Shown here one piece after another: positions 11,070 to 22,170 of a stretch of 64,000 nucleotides of DNA; position 1 is the stretch's first letter; each line of letters starts with the position of its first letter. Position numbers and translations under genes: made by a program. The stretch is from the NCBI GenBank assembly GCA_004431415.1, contig QPMI01000176.1, positions 114,910 to 178,909 of the forward strand, given 5' to 3'. The notes under the pieces were generated by a model. That model had not been told where the DNA came from. It saw only the letters and a list, made by a program, of their open reading frames with translations, and made no database searches. This stretch comes from Cyanophora paradoxa (lineage: Eukaryota; Glaucocystophyceae; Cyanophorales; Cyanophoraceae).

Positions 11070-12222
11070 TCAAGCCCGCAGAGTGGGGGGCGGCGCGGGC
11101 CGGGCCGGCGGACCTCCGGGGACGACCAGCAGGTCGTACGGACCCGCCGCAGCCACGGCCACCTCCGAACCGGTGCCCTTGCGGACCAGCGTCAGGGTCA
11201 CAGCGTGCTGTCCGCCCGCCACGAGAACGCCGGGGAGCTTGCAAACAACCTGCGGCAGGGTCAGGCTCGCCGCGGGGAGTGGGAGCGGGCGGGGCGGCGG
11301 GGGCGGGGCCGACCTGGGGCGCGACGACCTTGAACTCGCGCGGGCGCGACCCCAAGCCGTCCGAGACGTTAACGAGACAGATGAGGTCGCCCCGTTGCTC
11401 ATCAGGGGCGACGCAGACGATGTCGAGGTCCGTCCCGTTGACGACCGAGATCTCCCCTTCCGTGGGGCCGCGCAGGAACACTGCGGCGCGTCTCAGGGTA
11501 GGCGGCAGCGGCCCCAGGCGCGAGCGCAAGGCACCGGCGGCGTTGGGCTCGGCGGCCGGCGGGAGCGGTGCGCCGGCGAGGCCGACGGCTGGCGGCTCGC
11601 CGGCGGGGGCGACCGCCTGGGCGAGCTCCATGGCCGCGTCCGCCCTGTTCAAGTCCGGTTCCAGATCTTCCATCAGGTCGTCAGCGGGGCACGCCGCGGC
11701 CGCCGCCTCCCCCGGGGGGTCGAGCTGCTCGCCGGCCTCCTCGCCGGCGGCTGCCTCGTTTGGGCCCGCCGCCTCCTCGCCCTCGGACAGGTCGAAATGG
11801 CGCGCCCCGCGGGCCGCCAGCTGCACGAAGTCGACGCCCGACTTGACCTTCAGGGCCGCGTCGAACGGGGCGGCTAGGGCGAAGGGCACAGCGCCTGCGG
11901 AGGCGTGAGGCAAGGCGAGGCGACCCAGGACGATGGGCGGCGCACCGACGGCGCCGGCGCGGCGGCGGGGCTCCAGCTTGATCGCGGTCAGCTCCGGCTT
12001 GACGGCGGCGGCGAGGCGGCGCGCGGCGGCCACCGCGGCGTTCCGGCGGGGCTGCGGGGTCTGAGCGGGGGCGGCGATGCCGGGCTCCGACTTGACGCGG
12101 ACGGCAGGCGACGCCCAGGCGGAGTCCTCCTCGGAGCCGTCTCCTTCGGTCTCCTCGTCGTCGGCGCGCTTGCGCTTGGGCGCGGCCTCGCGCGCCTCGG
12201 CCTCCTCCCCGCCGAACTTCAT
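11070..12222 (-). CDS. Unknown nuclear-type protein with NLS and three SUMO-site motifs
   Basis: Not recognised. The ATG at 12222 opens MKFGGEEAEAREAAPKRKRA; the KRKR cluster is a plausible nuclear localisation signal and is followed by an acidic stretch (DDEETEGDGSEED). Then come three psi-K-x-E motifs, VKSE, VKPE and IKLE, within about 50 residues: the consensus for SUMO attachment. An Ala/Glu/Pro-rich acidic middle (about 11870-11560) leads to a beta-rich end, VFLRGPTEGEISVVNGTDLD and IVCVAPDEQRGDLICLVNVS, up to a GT donor near 11310. The following exon adds VVCKLPGVLVAGGQHAVTLT and SEVAVAAAGPYDLLVVPG, stopping at 11070. A transcription or chromatin cofactor is possible, but nothing specific proves it. 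The 3' end could instead splice on at the GT near 11114. Confidence 0.55.
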
Positions 12223-12269
12223 CGCGTCGTCTGGCGCGAGCGCGCGCGTGAGCTCAGTTGCGCATCGGC

Positions 12270-13398
12270 TCAGAGGAGGAAGGGCGGACTCTGCCACTTG
12301 GCCTCGTTGAGGGCGAGTCTCCGGTAGACTGACACAATTGAGATTACGCGTAGCGTTTTCGGATCGTAACGGAGGGTAATTAGCCTGCGAACTAATGTGA
12401 GAGAAGCGAGCGAGAGCAGGAGGGTGCTCGGGATGCACTGGCAAAGCCGGATGTATCGTTTCCCGCCGACCAATCTGTTCTGCTTGTCGAACATAGTGTC
12501 GCGGATGTGGCACAACGCGGTGTACTCGCCGGGGCCAGTGCGCTTGAACCCAGCGAGAGGGCGGTCAGTGCGTTTTTTCTGGCGCTTTGCTGGACCCGAA
12601 GAGGAGCTCTTGGGCTTCTGGTAGACGGCCGCGTCGTTGCCTTCTTCCTCTTCTTCTGGCTTCTTCTTCTTCTTCTGGTAGACGGCCGGGTCGTTGCCTT
12701 CATAGTCAGCCTTGAAGTTGAATGGGTCGGGGTTGCCGTCCGCAACCGGGCCGGCATGGACGAGCTGAGAGGTGATCTGGGAGCGGAGGTCGGGGATGCT
12801 GGCTCCGCATTCGAGTCGAATTTCGTTGGACCAGAGAACGAGGCCGTGTCCAGCCGAACGGATACTCTCCTCCAAATCCAGGGGTATCGTAAGCTGGAGG
12901 AGATCAAATTGCGCAAGAAAGCGACCGAGACAGGAAGGCGCACAGTGGGGCGAATCTGATTGTGCTTGCAGAAAGCGTCGATGCCTATTCCCTCCTGTTC
13001 CGCGGCAATGGCAGCGTTCAATATGCAGCTGCGATAAGGCTCCTCCTTGTGCTCGTACTGGCAACACGTTAAGCCAAGCAACGACCGAAAGATGGAGCGA
13101 ACCTCGTTCAGGGGCTTCGTTGGTGTCAAGCGCTTGTCGTCCATGTCCTTCCAGCTGTTCTTGTCCTTGTTCTCCCAATCGGTCCATGACATCGGCAGCG
13201 TATTGATTGACATCCTCGCGACGGCCTGCGGCACATGCCAGACATCAGGGCCGCCGTACAACACAGCAGCGGTGGACTCAGCGGGCGCACCTGAGAGGAT
13301 GATGATGAAGCCGAGCCGGAGGTGTTCTGGAAGAGGAAACCCACCCCGCGCACCAAGTCATATGACAACGCGGATGAAGGCGAAGCGCATGGTGTCAC
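12270..13398 (-). CDS. Unknown basic, Lys-rich protein, at least three exons
   Basis: Not recognised. The first visible exon carries SYDLVRGVGFLFQNTSGSAS (about 13365-13305) and ends at a GTGCGC donor. Exon 2 (about 13226-12950) reads AVARMSINTLPMSWTDWENK and continues through NEVRSIFRSLLGLTCCQYEH to AFCKHNQIRP. After a GTGCGCCT...CTCCAG intron, exon 3 begins LTIPLDLEESIRSAGHGLVL and includes two near copies of GND-[PA]-AVYQK separated by a Lys/Glu run, then a basic segment GPAKRQKKRTDRPLAGFKRT that resembles a nuclear localisation signal. A last short intron near 12460-12390 would join LCQ to LITLRYDPKTLRVIS; both forms stay in frame to a stop at 12270. The true start codon is not clear, as the open frame at 13398 starts with GTG. 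It ends only about 50 bases from the start of the next minus-strand gene. Confidence 0.5.
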
Positions 13399-13836
13399 AG
13401 CGCATCATGACGCACCGATGACAGATGGGCGGCGGTGAATGGCCGCTTGCCCGCGCCGTGGGCCGCGCGACCATCGGGGCGCTCAGACGACATCGGCGAC
13501 TTGCCCTGAGGATGAAAAAAGGTCAGCACAGCTTCTACACATCGCCCTCTACTGCAAAAGAGGAGCGCCGCGCGGGACGCACGATGAGATGGAACACTCT
13601 GCGTATGAACTCCGGCCGAGCTGCAGATGAGTACTCCTCGGGCGCTCTGGTCCTCTGGATCGCGTTCGTGGCGCGGCTGCTGAAGAATGGACTCCGAAGA
13701 GAATACGTACGGGCAGCGCCCAATTTTTGAAGTAGGGGTATGGGTGTGTCCGCTATGGCATTGTACCCGGCAGCGGCGATCAAATTTTGACGATGACAAA
13801 CAGCGCTAAATCTGCACATGCCTACTCGTATGAGCG
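13399..13836. other. Gap between the ligase 3' end and the upstream minus-strand gene
   Basis: No gene supported. It contains the presumed promoter of the minus-strand gene ending at 12270 and the 3' flank of DNA ligase I. The open frames here lack any family features. Confidence 0.4.
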
Positions 13837-16800
13837 CTAATCGAAGCCGCCGCGATTCCGCCTGTTCGAGCGGACGACCGCCTGGTTCTCGTACATGTCC
13901 GCGATCTACGGGGGCGCGCGCGCGCTCGTCCTGGCGCTTGGGGACGCGGGGGGCGGGGGCGGGCACCTGCGAGGCGTCGGTGGACTGCTCGGGGGCCTTG
14001 TCGTCGCGGATGCGCACGAAGCGCGGGAAGCGCAGCGCGATCCCCTTGTCCGGGTCCACCTGCCCCCCGCCCCGCTCGCCTCGGGGCTGCGGCGCCGGCG
14101 TCGCGGGGGTACGGGAGAGCAGAGCGCACGCGGCCGCGGGCGGCGGTGTGGACGGGGGAGATCGAAAGGTCGGCCGCGAGGCACTCCCAGACTGCGGCGG
14201 GGCTCGGGAAGGGGCGGGGCGGGGGTACGGGAGTGAAGGCGGGGGCGCGGACCCTGGGCGGGCTCGAACCAGACGTCGGGGGCGATGCGGGGGTCCTCGG
14301 TCCAGCTGTAGTAGCTGCGGGGCCCGTCGATGACCTGCCGGCGTCGGGGGCGGGGGCCTCAGAGGAGCCGGGGGAGGGAGGGCGAGGGCGCCGCCCGGGG
14401 GCCGCGGGTTCTGGGGGCGCGCCTTGGACTTGAGGGCCTCGGTGGAGGACGCGAGGAACTCGTCCGAGAAGCCCGTCCCGATCTGAGCGAGGCCGCGCCC
14501 GCGCCCGCGCCGCGTGAGCGGGGCCCGGGCACACGCATCCCGCGCGGGGCCGGCCCACCTTGCAGACGGTCTGGTACTCCTCCCGGTCCGGGTCGTAGAT
14601 CGCGAGCAGGTACGCCCCGTACGTCCCCGTCCGCTTCCCTGCGGGGCGCCGCCTCGGCGCGCAGGTCGGGGAAGGGAAGGGAGGGGGGGGTACGCGCCCT
14701 TGCCGAAGAAGGCGCCGATGGGGACGAGGTCGACCGTGTCCGTGAGGCCCTTGATGTAGTCCTTCTTGATCTGCGCGCGGCGGGGCGGCGTTGCGGCGTT
14801 ACGGCGGATCGGCGTTCTCTCGCTCCTCGGCGCGCTGCGGGCGCACCTTGAGCCACTTGTAGGAGCGGCGGTCGGGCTCGTACGTCGCGTCGTTGTCCAG
14901 TGTCTTCACCATCAGGCCCTGGGACGGGGGTACGGCGTGAGCCGGGCCGGGCGGGCGGGGGCGCCGCGGGAGGGGGCGGCGCGCACCTCGCAGCTGTTGG
15001 TGGTGGCCTGCTCCATGAAGGCCTGCGGGGGGCCTCGGCGCCCCGGCGGACGAAAGCGGCCCCCGCCGGGCTCGAACCTGGATGTCCTCCACGTTGTCCG
15101 TGTCCACGTGCTTCGCGTACGCGAACTCGCCCTCGACCTGCCGCGGCGGTCAGTGGGGGGTACTGGAGAGGCCGGGAGGGGTACGCCCGCCTCGGCGAAG
15201 AACTCGCGGAGGATGTCGCGGCGCTTGCGGAGGGGCTCCTGCGGGGCGATGAGGGGGGGCGCTGGGCGGGGGCCGGGCGGGCAGCGGGCAGCGGGCTGGG
15301 GCCGGGCCTTGAGGAGGGAGCGGCCGTCGATGTAGAGGAGGTCGAAGGCGAAGAGGCAGACGTTGACCTGCGGCGGGCCCGCCGCCGCCGTCGACTCCTT
15401 CCGCTTCAGCTTCGACAGGTCCTGCCCCCGCCCCGGCCCCCGCTGTCGGCACGGCGCCCCCGCGCGGGATTCCGGGTACCCCCGCGCACCTGGAAGGGCC
15501 GGATCTGCTTCGTCTCGCGGTCCCAGGCGCACACCTCCGCGTCCAGCACGAACCCCCGTACCCCCTCCTTCATCTGCTCGGGCCGGCGTCAGGGGTACGC
15601 GGAAGCGGGACGGAGAGGGGTACGGCGCGCCGCCCGCTTGACGATGGGGCCGAGGTCCGCGAACTTGGTCGTCGTGCGCTGCGAGCGGGCGGGCGGGCCG
15701 GCTCGGGGGCGGGGGCGGAAGCGGCGGGCGGGGGGTAGGGGGCGCGTGAAAGGGGTACCTGAGCATTGCGGGAGAAGACCTCGACGCGCTCGCCGGCGTT
15801 GAGGCAGTGGACCTGCGGGCAGGCGGCGGGGGCGGGCCGTCAGTCGGCGGGGCTCGAGCCGGCCGGCGGGCGCGCCGCGGGGGCACCTGGGCGCGCTCGC
15901 CGTCGTACTTGAACTCGCACGTGAACTCGCCTGCGCCCCGGCGTCAGCCCTGGACCCTCGTACCCCCCCGCCCTCGCGGTCCGGGCGCGCCCTTGCCGTC
16001 GAAGCGCTCGAGGACCTCCTCGAAGCCCGTCGTCGGCTTCGCCAGCATCGGCGACACCGGCAGGCCTGCCCCGGCCCGGCCCTCGGCCCCGGCGGGGAGG
16101 GGCCGGCGGCGGCCCGGGGGGCGCACCGGGCTGCAGGAAGCAGTGCTCCCGGAGCCCCGCCGGCGCCGAGCCGTACTTCAGGACCACCTGCCGCCGCGCT
16201 CGGTTTGGGGGGTGCGCGCTTCTTTTTCAAGGAAGAGCGTACCCCGACGATGTGGTCGAGGGAGGGGAGCTCCGAGAAGACGGCGCGGAGGGTGACGAAC
16301 ATCTCGTCGGCCTGTACCCCCCGTGAGGGAGGGGAGGAGGGGGTACGGCGCGCGGGGCGGCGGGACCTGGGCCTGGGCGGCGTCCCTGGAGACGCGGTCG
16401 GCGCCCTTGCGGATGTCGAGGACGCGGTCGGAGAGGGGTACGGGCTTGTCGGCGGGGGGCACGGGGGTCAGGGCGAGGGCCATGGCGAGGGCCTGGCGGG
16501 GGGCGTGAGGCGGGGGCGGGCGGCGGTCGGGGGCGGGGCGCGGCGGCGGGCACCATGAGGACGGAGTTCTGAGCGAAGTGGACGCGGAGGTTGCCCTGCG
16601 CTCGTGCAGCGCCGCCGCCTCAGGGCGAGGAGCGGCCGCCGGCGGGGGCGGGGCGGGGCGGGGCGGGGGCGGACGTTGAGGAAGCGGCAGATGAACGTGA
16701 TCTCGTGGTCGAGGCTGTTGACCATGAGCCGCTTCATCCGCTCGATCCGGCTCTTCATCGCGTTCTTCCCGCTTTCCACCGCGATCGTCTGCCCGCCCCG

Positions 16801-18994
16801 GCCCCCCGCGCGTCGGCCCCCGCCCCCGCGCCGCGGAGCGAGAGAGAGGCCCCGGGCGGGCTCGAACCTTGAACTCCTTGAAGACCCCGCGGACGGTCAG
16901 CGGCTTCCGCTTGAGGCCGAAGCCCTTCAGCTGGCCCTGAGGGCGGGGCGGGGTCGGCCCGGCCCCCGCCCGCCACGAATGCGGCGCCGCGGGGACCCGA
17001 ACCTGGGACTTGCGGGAGATCTCCGCGACCTCGCCCAGGTCCCCGAGGCGCGTGAAGTCATCCTGAGGGCCGCCGCCGGCTCTAACCAGTGGGGTGCAGG
17101 GGCGGGCCGGGGGACGGGTACGGGGCACCTTGATCTTGGCGGGCTCGCGGCCGGTGGCCTCGGCGACGGCCTTCAGGATGGTCGCCTCGCCGACGCCAAG
17201 CTCGATGCCCTCGTGCGCCGGCGCCAGCTGCGCGCGTCGGGGGGCTGAGCCCGGCGCCGCTCGGTCGCGGGTTTGAGCCCGGCCGCGCACTTTGCGGAAG
17301 GCGAGGTACAGGAAGGGGAGCAGGTCCTGCGGGGTCGGGTCAGGGGGGTACAGCGGCTGCGGGGGCGGGGTACGACGAGCCTCGGGGGTGGTGACGAGGA
17401 CTGTGCGGAGGGCGTTCGCCACGACGTGCACGTTGTCCGTCCGCTTCGTCTGCGGCGCCGGCGTCGGAGGCGGGAGGAGGGAGGGGCCGCGGGGGTACAG
17501 GGCACCTGGCCGGACATCGCCTTGCACGCGTCGGCGAAGAACATGAAGGGGACCTGGGGCGGGGGTAAGGGACGGGCGAAGGGCCCGCGGAGAGAAGGGT
17601 ACAGGGGCGCGCCTCCTCGCCGGGCTTCCACGTGGCCGCCCCGAGGACGTCGTACTCGCTGCGCCGAAAGTGAGCGGGGGGCGGGGGCGACGGGCCGGGG
17701 GGTACGGCGCACGTGCTTGGGAGCTCGAGGCACTTGTGCGTCTGGCTGCTGTCCCCCTTCTTCTTGCCCTTCTTCCGCTCGCCCCCGGCGGCAGCGGTGC
17801 CCCCCTGCGTTCCCGCCGCCTTCCCCTCGTCCTCCTCCTCCCCGCCGGACTCGTCTGGCGCGGGCCGAAGTGAGGCCGGGTATGGGAATAAGGAATCAGA
17901 AGGAAGGAAGACCGACCCGTCTCGCTGCCCTCGCCGTCCAGCTCATCCTCCTCGTCCTTGGCGGCCGCCTTCTCCTCCTCCTCCTCCTCCTCCTTTGCCT
18001 TCTCTTCCTCCTTCTTCGCCTTCTTCTTGGCCGGCTCGCCTGCCTTCTTCGCCCCGGCCTCCTCCTTCTCCTTCTTGCTCTTGGGTTCAGCGGGCTTCGA
18101 GGTCGGCTTGGCGGGCGCCTCCTCCTTCTCCTTCTTGGTCTTTGTTTCGGCGGGTTTGGGCGCCGGTTCTGCGGACTCCGACTTGGCTGTCGGCTTCTGA
18201 GGGCTGCTCTTCGGCCGCGGCGCTGCGCGTGGCTAGAGTGAGCGGGGCGAGGCCGGCGGCGGCCAGGTCGGGCGTACCGAAGAAGCTGCTGGCGGCGGGC
18301 TTAGCCTGCGCGGCAGCTGGCTTGGCAGGCTCCTCGGCCGCCTCCTCTGCCGCGGGCGGCGGGGTCGGGCGCTCCGCTGGCGTCGAGAGGTCTAAGGGTG
18401 CGTTCAGAAGGGAAGATGCCTCACGCGCGGCCAGGGGACGCGCACCCTTCATCTCTTCGTCGGCGTCCTCGTCGTCGTCTTCCACCTTGCGCAGCTTCTT
18501 CAGCTCTGCGAGGAGAGCGATGATCCGTGGGCGCTTTGACGTGCGCATGCAAGCCAGCGGCCCAGCACGCACTGCGGCGCGGCTGCGGGTCTTCCTCCTC
18601 GCTGTCGTCCGCCTTCCGCGCGGCCTTCTTCTCGGGCGCCGGAGCGCTCTTGGTCGGCGTCTGCTCAACCTTAGCATCGGCCGCGGCGGTCTTGTCTGGC
18701 TGCTCCTTCGACTTGGTCGCCTCCCCAGCGCTTGTCCCGTCTGCGGCCTTGGCGCTCGAATTTGAATCGCCGGTCGCCGCTGCAGCTGCTGCGGCGGGCT
18801 TGGGCTTGGCAGCGCCACCTCCAAAGAAGGATCTGCAGTCGTACGAGCGGCCGCGCAGCCCACGATCAGCGCGCAGTTCGGCACGGGACGCTCGGCGCTC
18901 GCGCGGGGCGAGGAGGGGCATACGCGATGTTTCTGGTGCCCTGCGCGGCGGCAGCCAGGGCCGCAGCCTTCTTCTCTGCTGTCTTCGACGACAT
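13837..18994 (-). CDS. LIG1: ATP-dependent DNA ligase I
   Basis: Seals nicks between Okazaki fragments and in excision repair. The ATG at 18994 opens [18 protein letters not shown]; exon 1 (18994-18924) joins 18832 to give TRNIASFFGG, a PCNA-interacting (PIP) box in the same place as in animal LIG1. A second SFF motif ([10 protein letters not shown]) is near 18280. A long acidic/basic linker (18230-17900) follows. DNA-binding domain: [72 protein letters not shown]. Catalytic motif I is [14 protein letters not shown], nucleophile Lys at 15910-15908. Motif [15 protein letters not shown], IIIa [15 protein letters not shown] region [30 protein letters not shown], and C-terminal [20 protein letters not shown]. 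The last exon ends [19 protein letters not shown] and TAG (13839-13837). Roughly 25 introns, at least two with GC donors (14697, 17612). All six ligase motifs are intact. Confidence 0.93.
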
Positions 18995-19407
18995 TCCCGC
19001 GTCGACTGGGGGGTACACGGGATGGCGGCACCTTCGCGTCGCGCGGCCTTCTCCGGCCCGGCCGCGCCGTCGGCAAGGTTTCCATCGGCTCTGGGAGTGA
19101 TCCCAACCGCAACTGGAGCGGTTTCGTCCGGAGCGGCGCGCACGAGCTACAGCAGGTCGAATGTGGGCCCGCCGCGCGCGAGATCGACGCCGCCGAGGCA
19201 GTATGCTGTCGGCGAATCAGCCCGCTCTCGCTCGCGTGGCTTCGGGCCGGCCGCGGCGCCCAGCCGCCGAGCCGCGTTCTCGTGGTCTGCCGGCGCCCTG
19301 TTCGGCGGCGCGCTGCCGCGCGGCGGCTCCTCGTCGCTCGCTCGGGAGGTTGGGTGAGCACGTATTGCGCATGCTCGCACCCGCCGTCCCGCAGCTGACC
19401 GGGGTGC
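18995..19407. promoter_or_regulatory. Divergent promoter interval between LIG1 and the hydrolase
   Basis: The two start codons point away from each other 413 bases apart, so both promoters and 5' leaders should lie here. I see no TATA element or other recognised site. Long GC-rich frames cross the interval but show no family similarity. Confidence 0.4.
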
Positions 19408-21541
19408 ATGACTGACAGGGCTCTCCTCCCGATCGGCGGCGGCTGTGGTCCCGTCGAGGCGAGCCTGCTCGAACCGGTCGTGCGGTTCTTCACGGCGATC
19501 TACCAGTTCCTGCAGCGCGTGTACGTGACGCTGTGGGGCGCGCTGGCGCACACGCCGGCGTCGCCCGACCAGCGGGTGGACCCGCGGGAGCTGGGGGACC
19601 CCGACTCGCGCTTCGCCGACCTCCTCGGGCTCTCCGTGCACTACAAGGAGGCCGCGCCGCCCTCGGAGCCCGGCGCGCCCCTCCGCGTTCTCCTCCTCCA
19701 CGGCTTCGGGGCCTCGCAGTTCTCCTGGCATCTCGTCCTCCAGTCCATCGCAGGCCCGCCCGCCCCGTGCGGAGCGCCGCGCGAGCGCCGCACGCGCTGA
19801 GGCGGCGCGCAGAGGCGTTCGGGGGCCGCGCCGCCGCGTTCGACCGCCCCGCCTTCGGCCTCACAAGCCGGCCCCTCCCCGACGGCCGCGGCCGCCTCGC
19901 CTGCGGCAAGGCCCACGGCGAGCCGTGCACCCGGTCCGCCCCGCTCCGCCGGCGCCCCACCTCGACCTGCGCCCGCGATGACCGTCTGCCAGGGGCTGCC
20001 CGGCGGGGTACTGCAAGCTGTACGGGTACCCGTTCGCGGGGGAGCTGACGGCGGCGCTCATCGACGAGCTGGGGGAGGGCGGCGGGCCGGTGGTGCTCGT
20101 CGGGCACTCCGCCGGCGGCCTCCTCGCCGCGCAGGTCGCCATCCGGTGCGCCCGGGGGTTACCCCGTTCCACTCTCCTCCTCCGAGGCTGGAGTGCAGGT
20201 ACCCCGAGCGGGTGGCGGGGCTGGTGCTGGTCGCCCCCGCCATCTTCACGGGCATCGGCGGGCCCAAGGTCCCCGGCGCCGTCCCCGCCAAGTGCCCCCC
20301 CCCCCCCCCCCCCCCCCACTGCTGTACCCCCCTCACGGTCCTCTTCCTCGCAGCGAGGGCGCCGTGCCGAACGCGCTGGAGCCGTACCCCACACCCCCCT
20401 TCTTCTCCGTAGCCTACGCCACGGCCGCCGCCGCCCGCGCCCGCACGGCCGCCCGCCGCGCATGGAACCAGGTGCCGCCCGCGCCGCGCCCCGCGACGGC
20501 CCCGTCGAACCGCGTACCCCCCGGAGGTGCGGGCGTGGGCGCGGGTGCTGGCGAGGGCGCTGGGGGCGCTCTGGCGCGCCGCCGTCCTCCGCTTCATCCG
20601 CTCCCGCCTCTTCGTCTGGTTCATCCGGTGCGCCCGCCCCGTCCCTCCCGCCACGTACCCCCCTCCCCAACGCCCCCCGCAGCGGCGTGACGCAGCGGAA
20701 CGGGCCGAAGGGCGTCGCAGCGGCCTTCTTCGACCGGAGCAAGGTCCGCCCGTGCCCGCGCCCCCGCCCCCGCCTCGGGCCGCGGGGGCCGGCCTCAGGG
20801 ACGGGCGCAGTGCACGCCGGAGACGATCGCGGGGTACACGCGCCCCTTCAAGGTGCAACGGCGGCCCGGCCCCCCGCTCGGCATCGCCGCTGAGCGGGGG
20901 CAGGCGTGGGACTGGGACGTGGCGCTCGCGGAGCTGGTGGCCGCCACCCTCGGGGGCGGCTTCTGGGGGCCCCCCGCCGACGGTCCGCCCCCGCCCCCGC
21001 CCCCGCTCTGCTTTCCTCCCGCCCGCCCGCCCCGACCGCTCCGTGCGCAGACGGCGCCTCGCCTGCGACGATCTGGGAGCGCCTCTCGAGGATCCAGGTC
21101 GGCTGGAGCGGGAGCCCGCGCCCCTAGGCCTCCGGCCCGGGGCCCCGCCCCGCTCACGGCGCCCGCCGCGCAGGTCCCGACGTGCGTCATCACGGGGGAC
21201 AAGTGCGGCCGCTTCCCCACCCCGGCCGGCCTCGCCCGCCGCCCCCGCCCCCGCCCTCCGCCCACCTCGGCGCGCTGCGGCGCGCAGGGACACGTTCGTG
21301 CCGGCGAGCAACGCGGGGCGCGTGGCGGGCGGCATCGCCGGCGCCGAGCTGCACGTCCTCCCCAACTGCGGCCACCTGCCCCACGTGCGCTCCCCGCCCC
21401 ACCCGCCCCGGGCCCCCCCGCCCCGCCCCCGACGCCGACATCGACGGCGTCGCCGGGCCGGGGGCGCAGGAGGAGTGCCCGGAGGAGACGATGCGGATCG
21501 TGCGGGCGTTCGCGGAGCGCCTCCGCTCCCCCGGGCGGTAG
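19408..21541 (+). CDS. Alpha/beta-hydrolase fold protein
   Basis: Predicted esterase/lipase-type hydrolase; substrate unknown. The ATG at 19408 opens MTDRALLPIGGGCGPVEASL; a hydrophobic stretch (VVRFFTAIYQFLQRVYVTLW) may be a membrane anchor. The oxyanion-hole strand is RVLLLHGFGASQFSWH. The next exon starts at 19809 and reads EAFGGRAAAFDRPAFGLTSR. The nucleophile elbow is VVLVGHSAGGLLAAQVAIR, Ser codon at 20108-20110. Further exons add YPERVAGLVLVAPAIFTGIG, a helical lid (ALWRAAVLRFIRSRLFVWFI), ETIAGYTRPFK, WDWDVALAELVAATLGGG and IWERLSRIQ. The acid is in CVITGDKD/TFVPASNAGRV and the catalytic His in LHVLPNCGHLPH. It stops TAG at 21539-21541. Intron 1 (19754-19808) fits only as a GC-AG intron. 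The intron near 20294 holds a run of about 23 C. Confidence 0.85.
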
Positions 21542-22170
21542 CTCGCGGGGAGCCCGCGTGCGCGCACCCGCACCCGCCCTTGTCCTCGCAGTCTTCTCGT
21601 TCCTGCGCTCCAATCCTCCCCCTCTCCCCTCCCTGTCGCGCCGGGCCCCCGAGATCGAGCCCTCCCCCCCCCCTTCCATCCTTCCCCGTCAACACCCCCC
21701 CCCCCCCCCCGGGTCCCCCTCCGCCCCCTCCTCCCCACTCCATCTTTAATTGATTCGGATTGTTCACTCCATGGCCAGCATGTCTGAGTTGCCACAGTGA
21801 ATGGAGCTCCGGGCCCGCGGCCGCCCAGGCCAAGGGTCTCTTCTGCATGCCGCGCACAAGCGAGCCCTAGTCGAGGCTGCAGCGATCGGAATTTTAATTC
21901 GAAGGCGGCTCAGGCCTACGCCTAGCGAACGCTTGCTGCAGATGGTGTCTTTGTTAATTTAGACACAACCTTGCATGTCATGATCCGCAATTATAATCAG
22001 ACCGATTGTCCGGGATCCGGTCACTGGCGGCGGGACGGCCCGCCTCGATCGATCGATTACGATCGATACCGGCGAGCTATTCGGTGCTCTTTTAAAAAGA
22101 TAGCTCTGGGCCGCCTCGGTGCTCCGTCTCGCAGCCATTTAAAGCGCGGCGGCGGCGGCACGCTTTGAAT
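21542..22170. other. Intergenic region between convergent genes
   Basis: No gene seen. The first part is C-rich with a long C run near 21695. The middle (21890-22090) is AT-richer and includes a GATCGATCGATTACGATCGA cluster near 22047. This is the shared 3' flank of the hydrolase and of the minus-strand Val/Pro-repeat gene. Confidence 0.45.
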
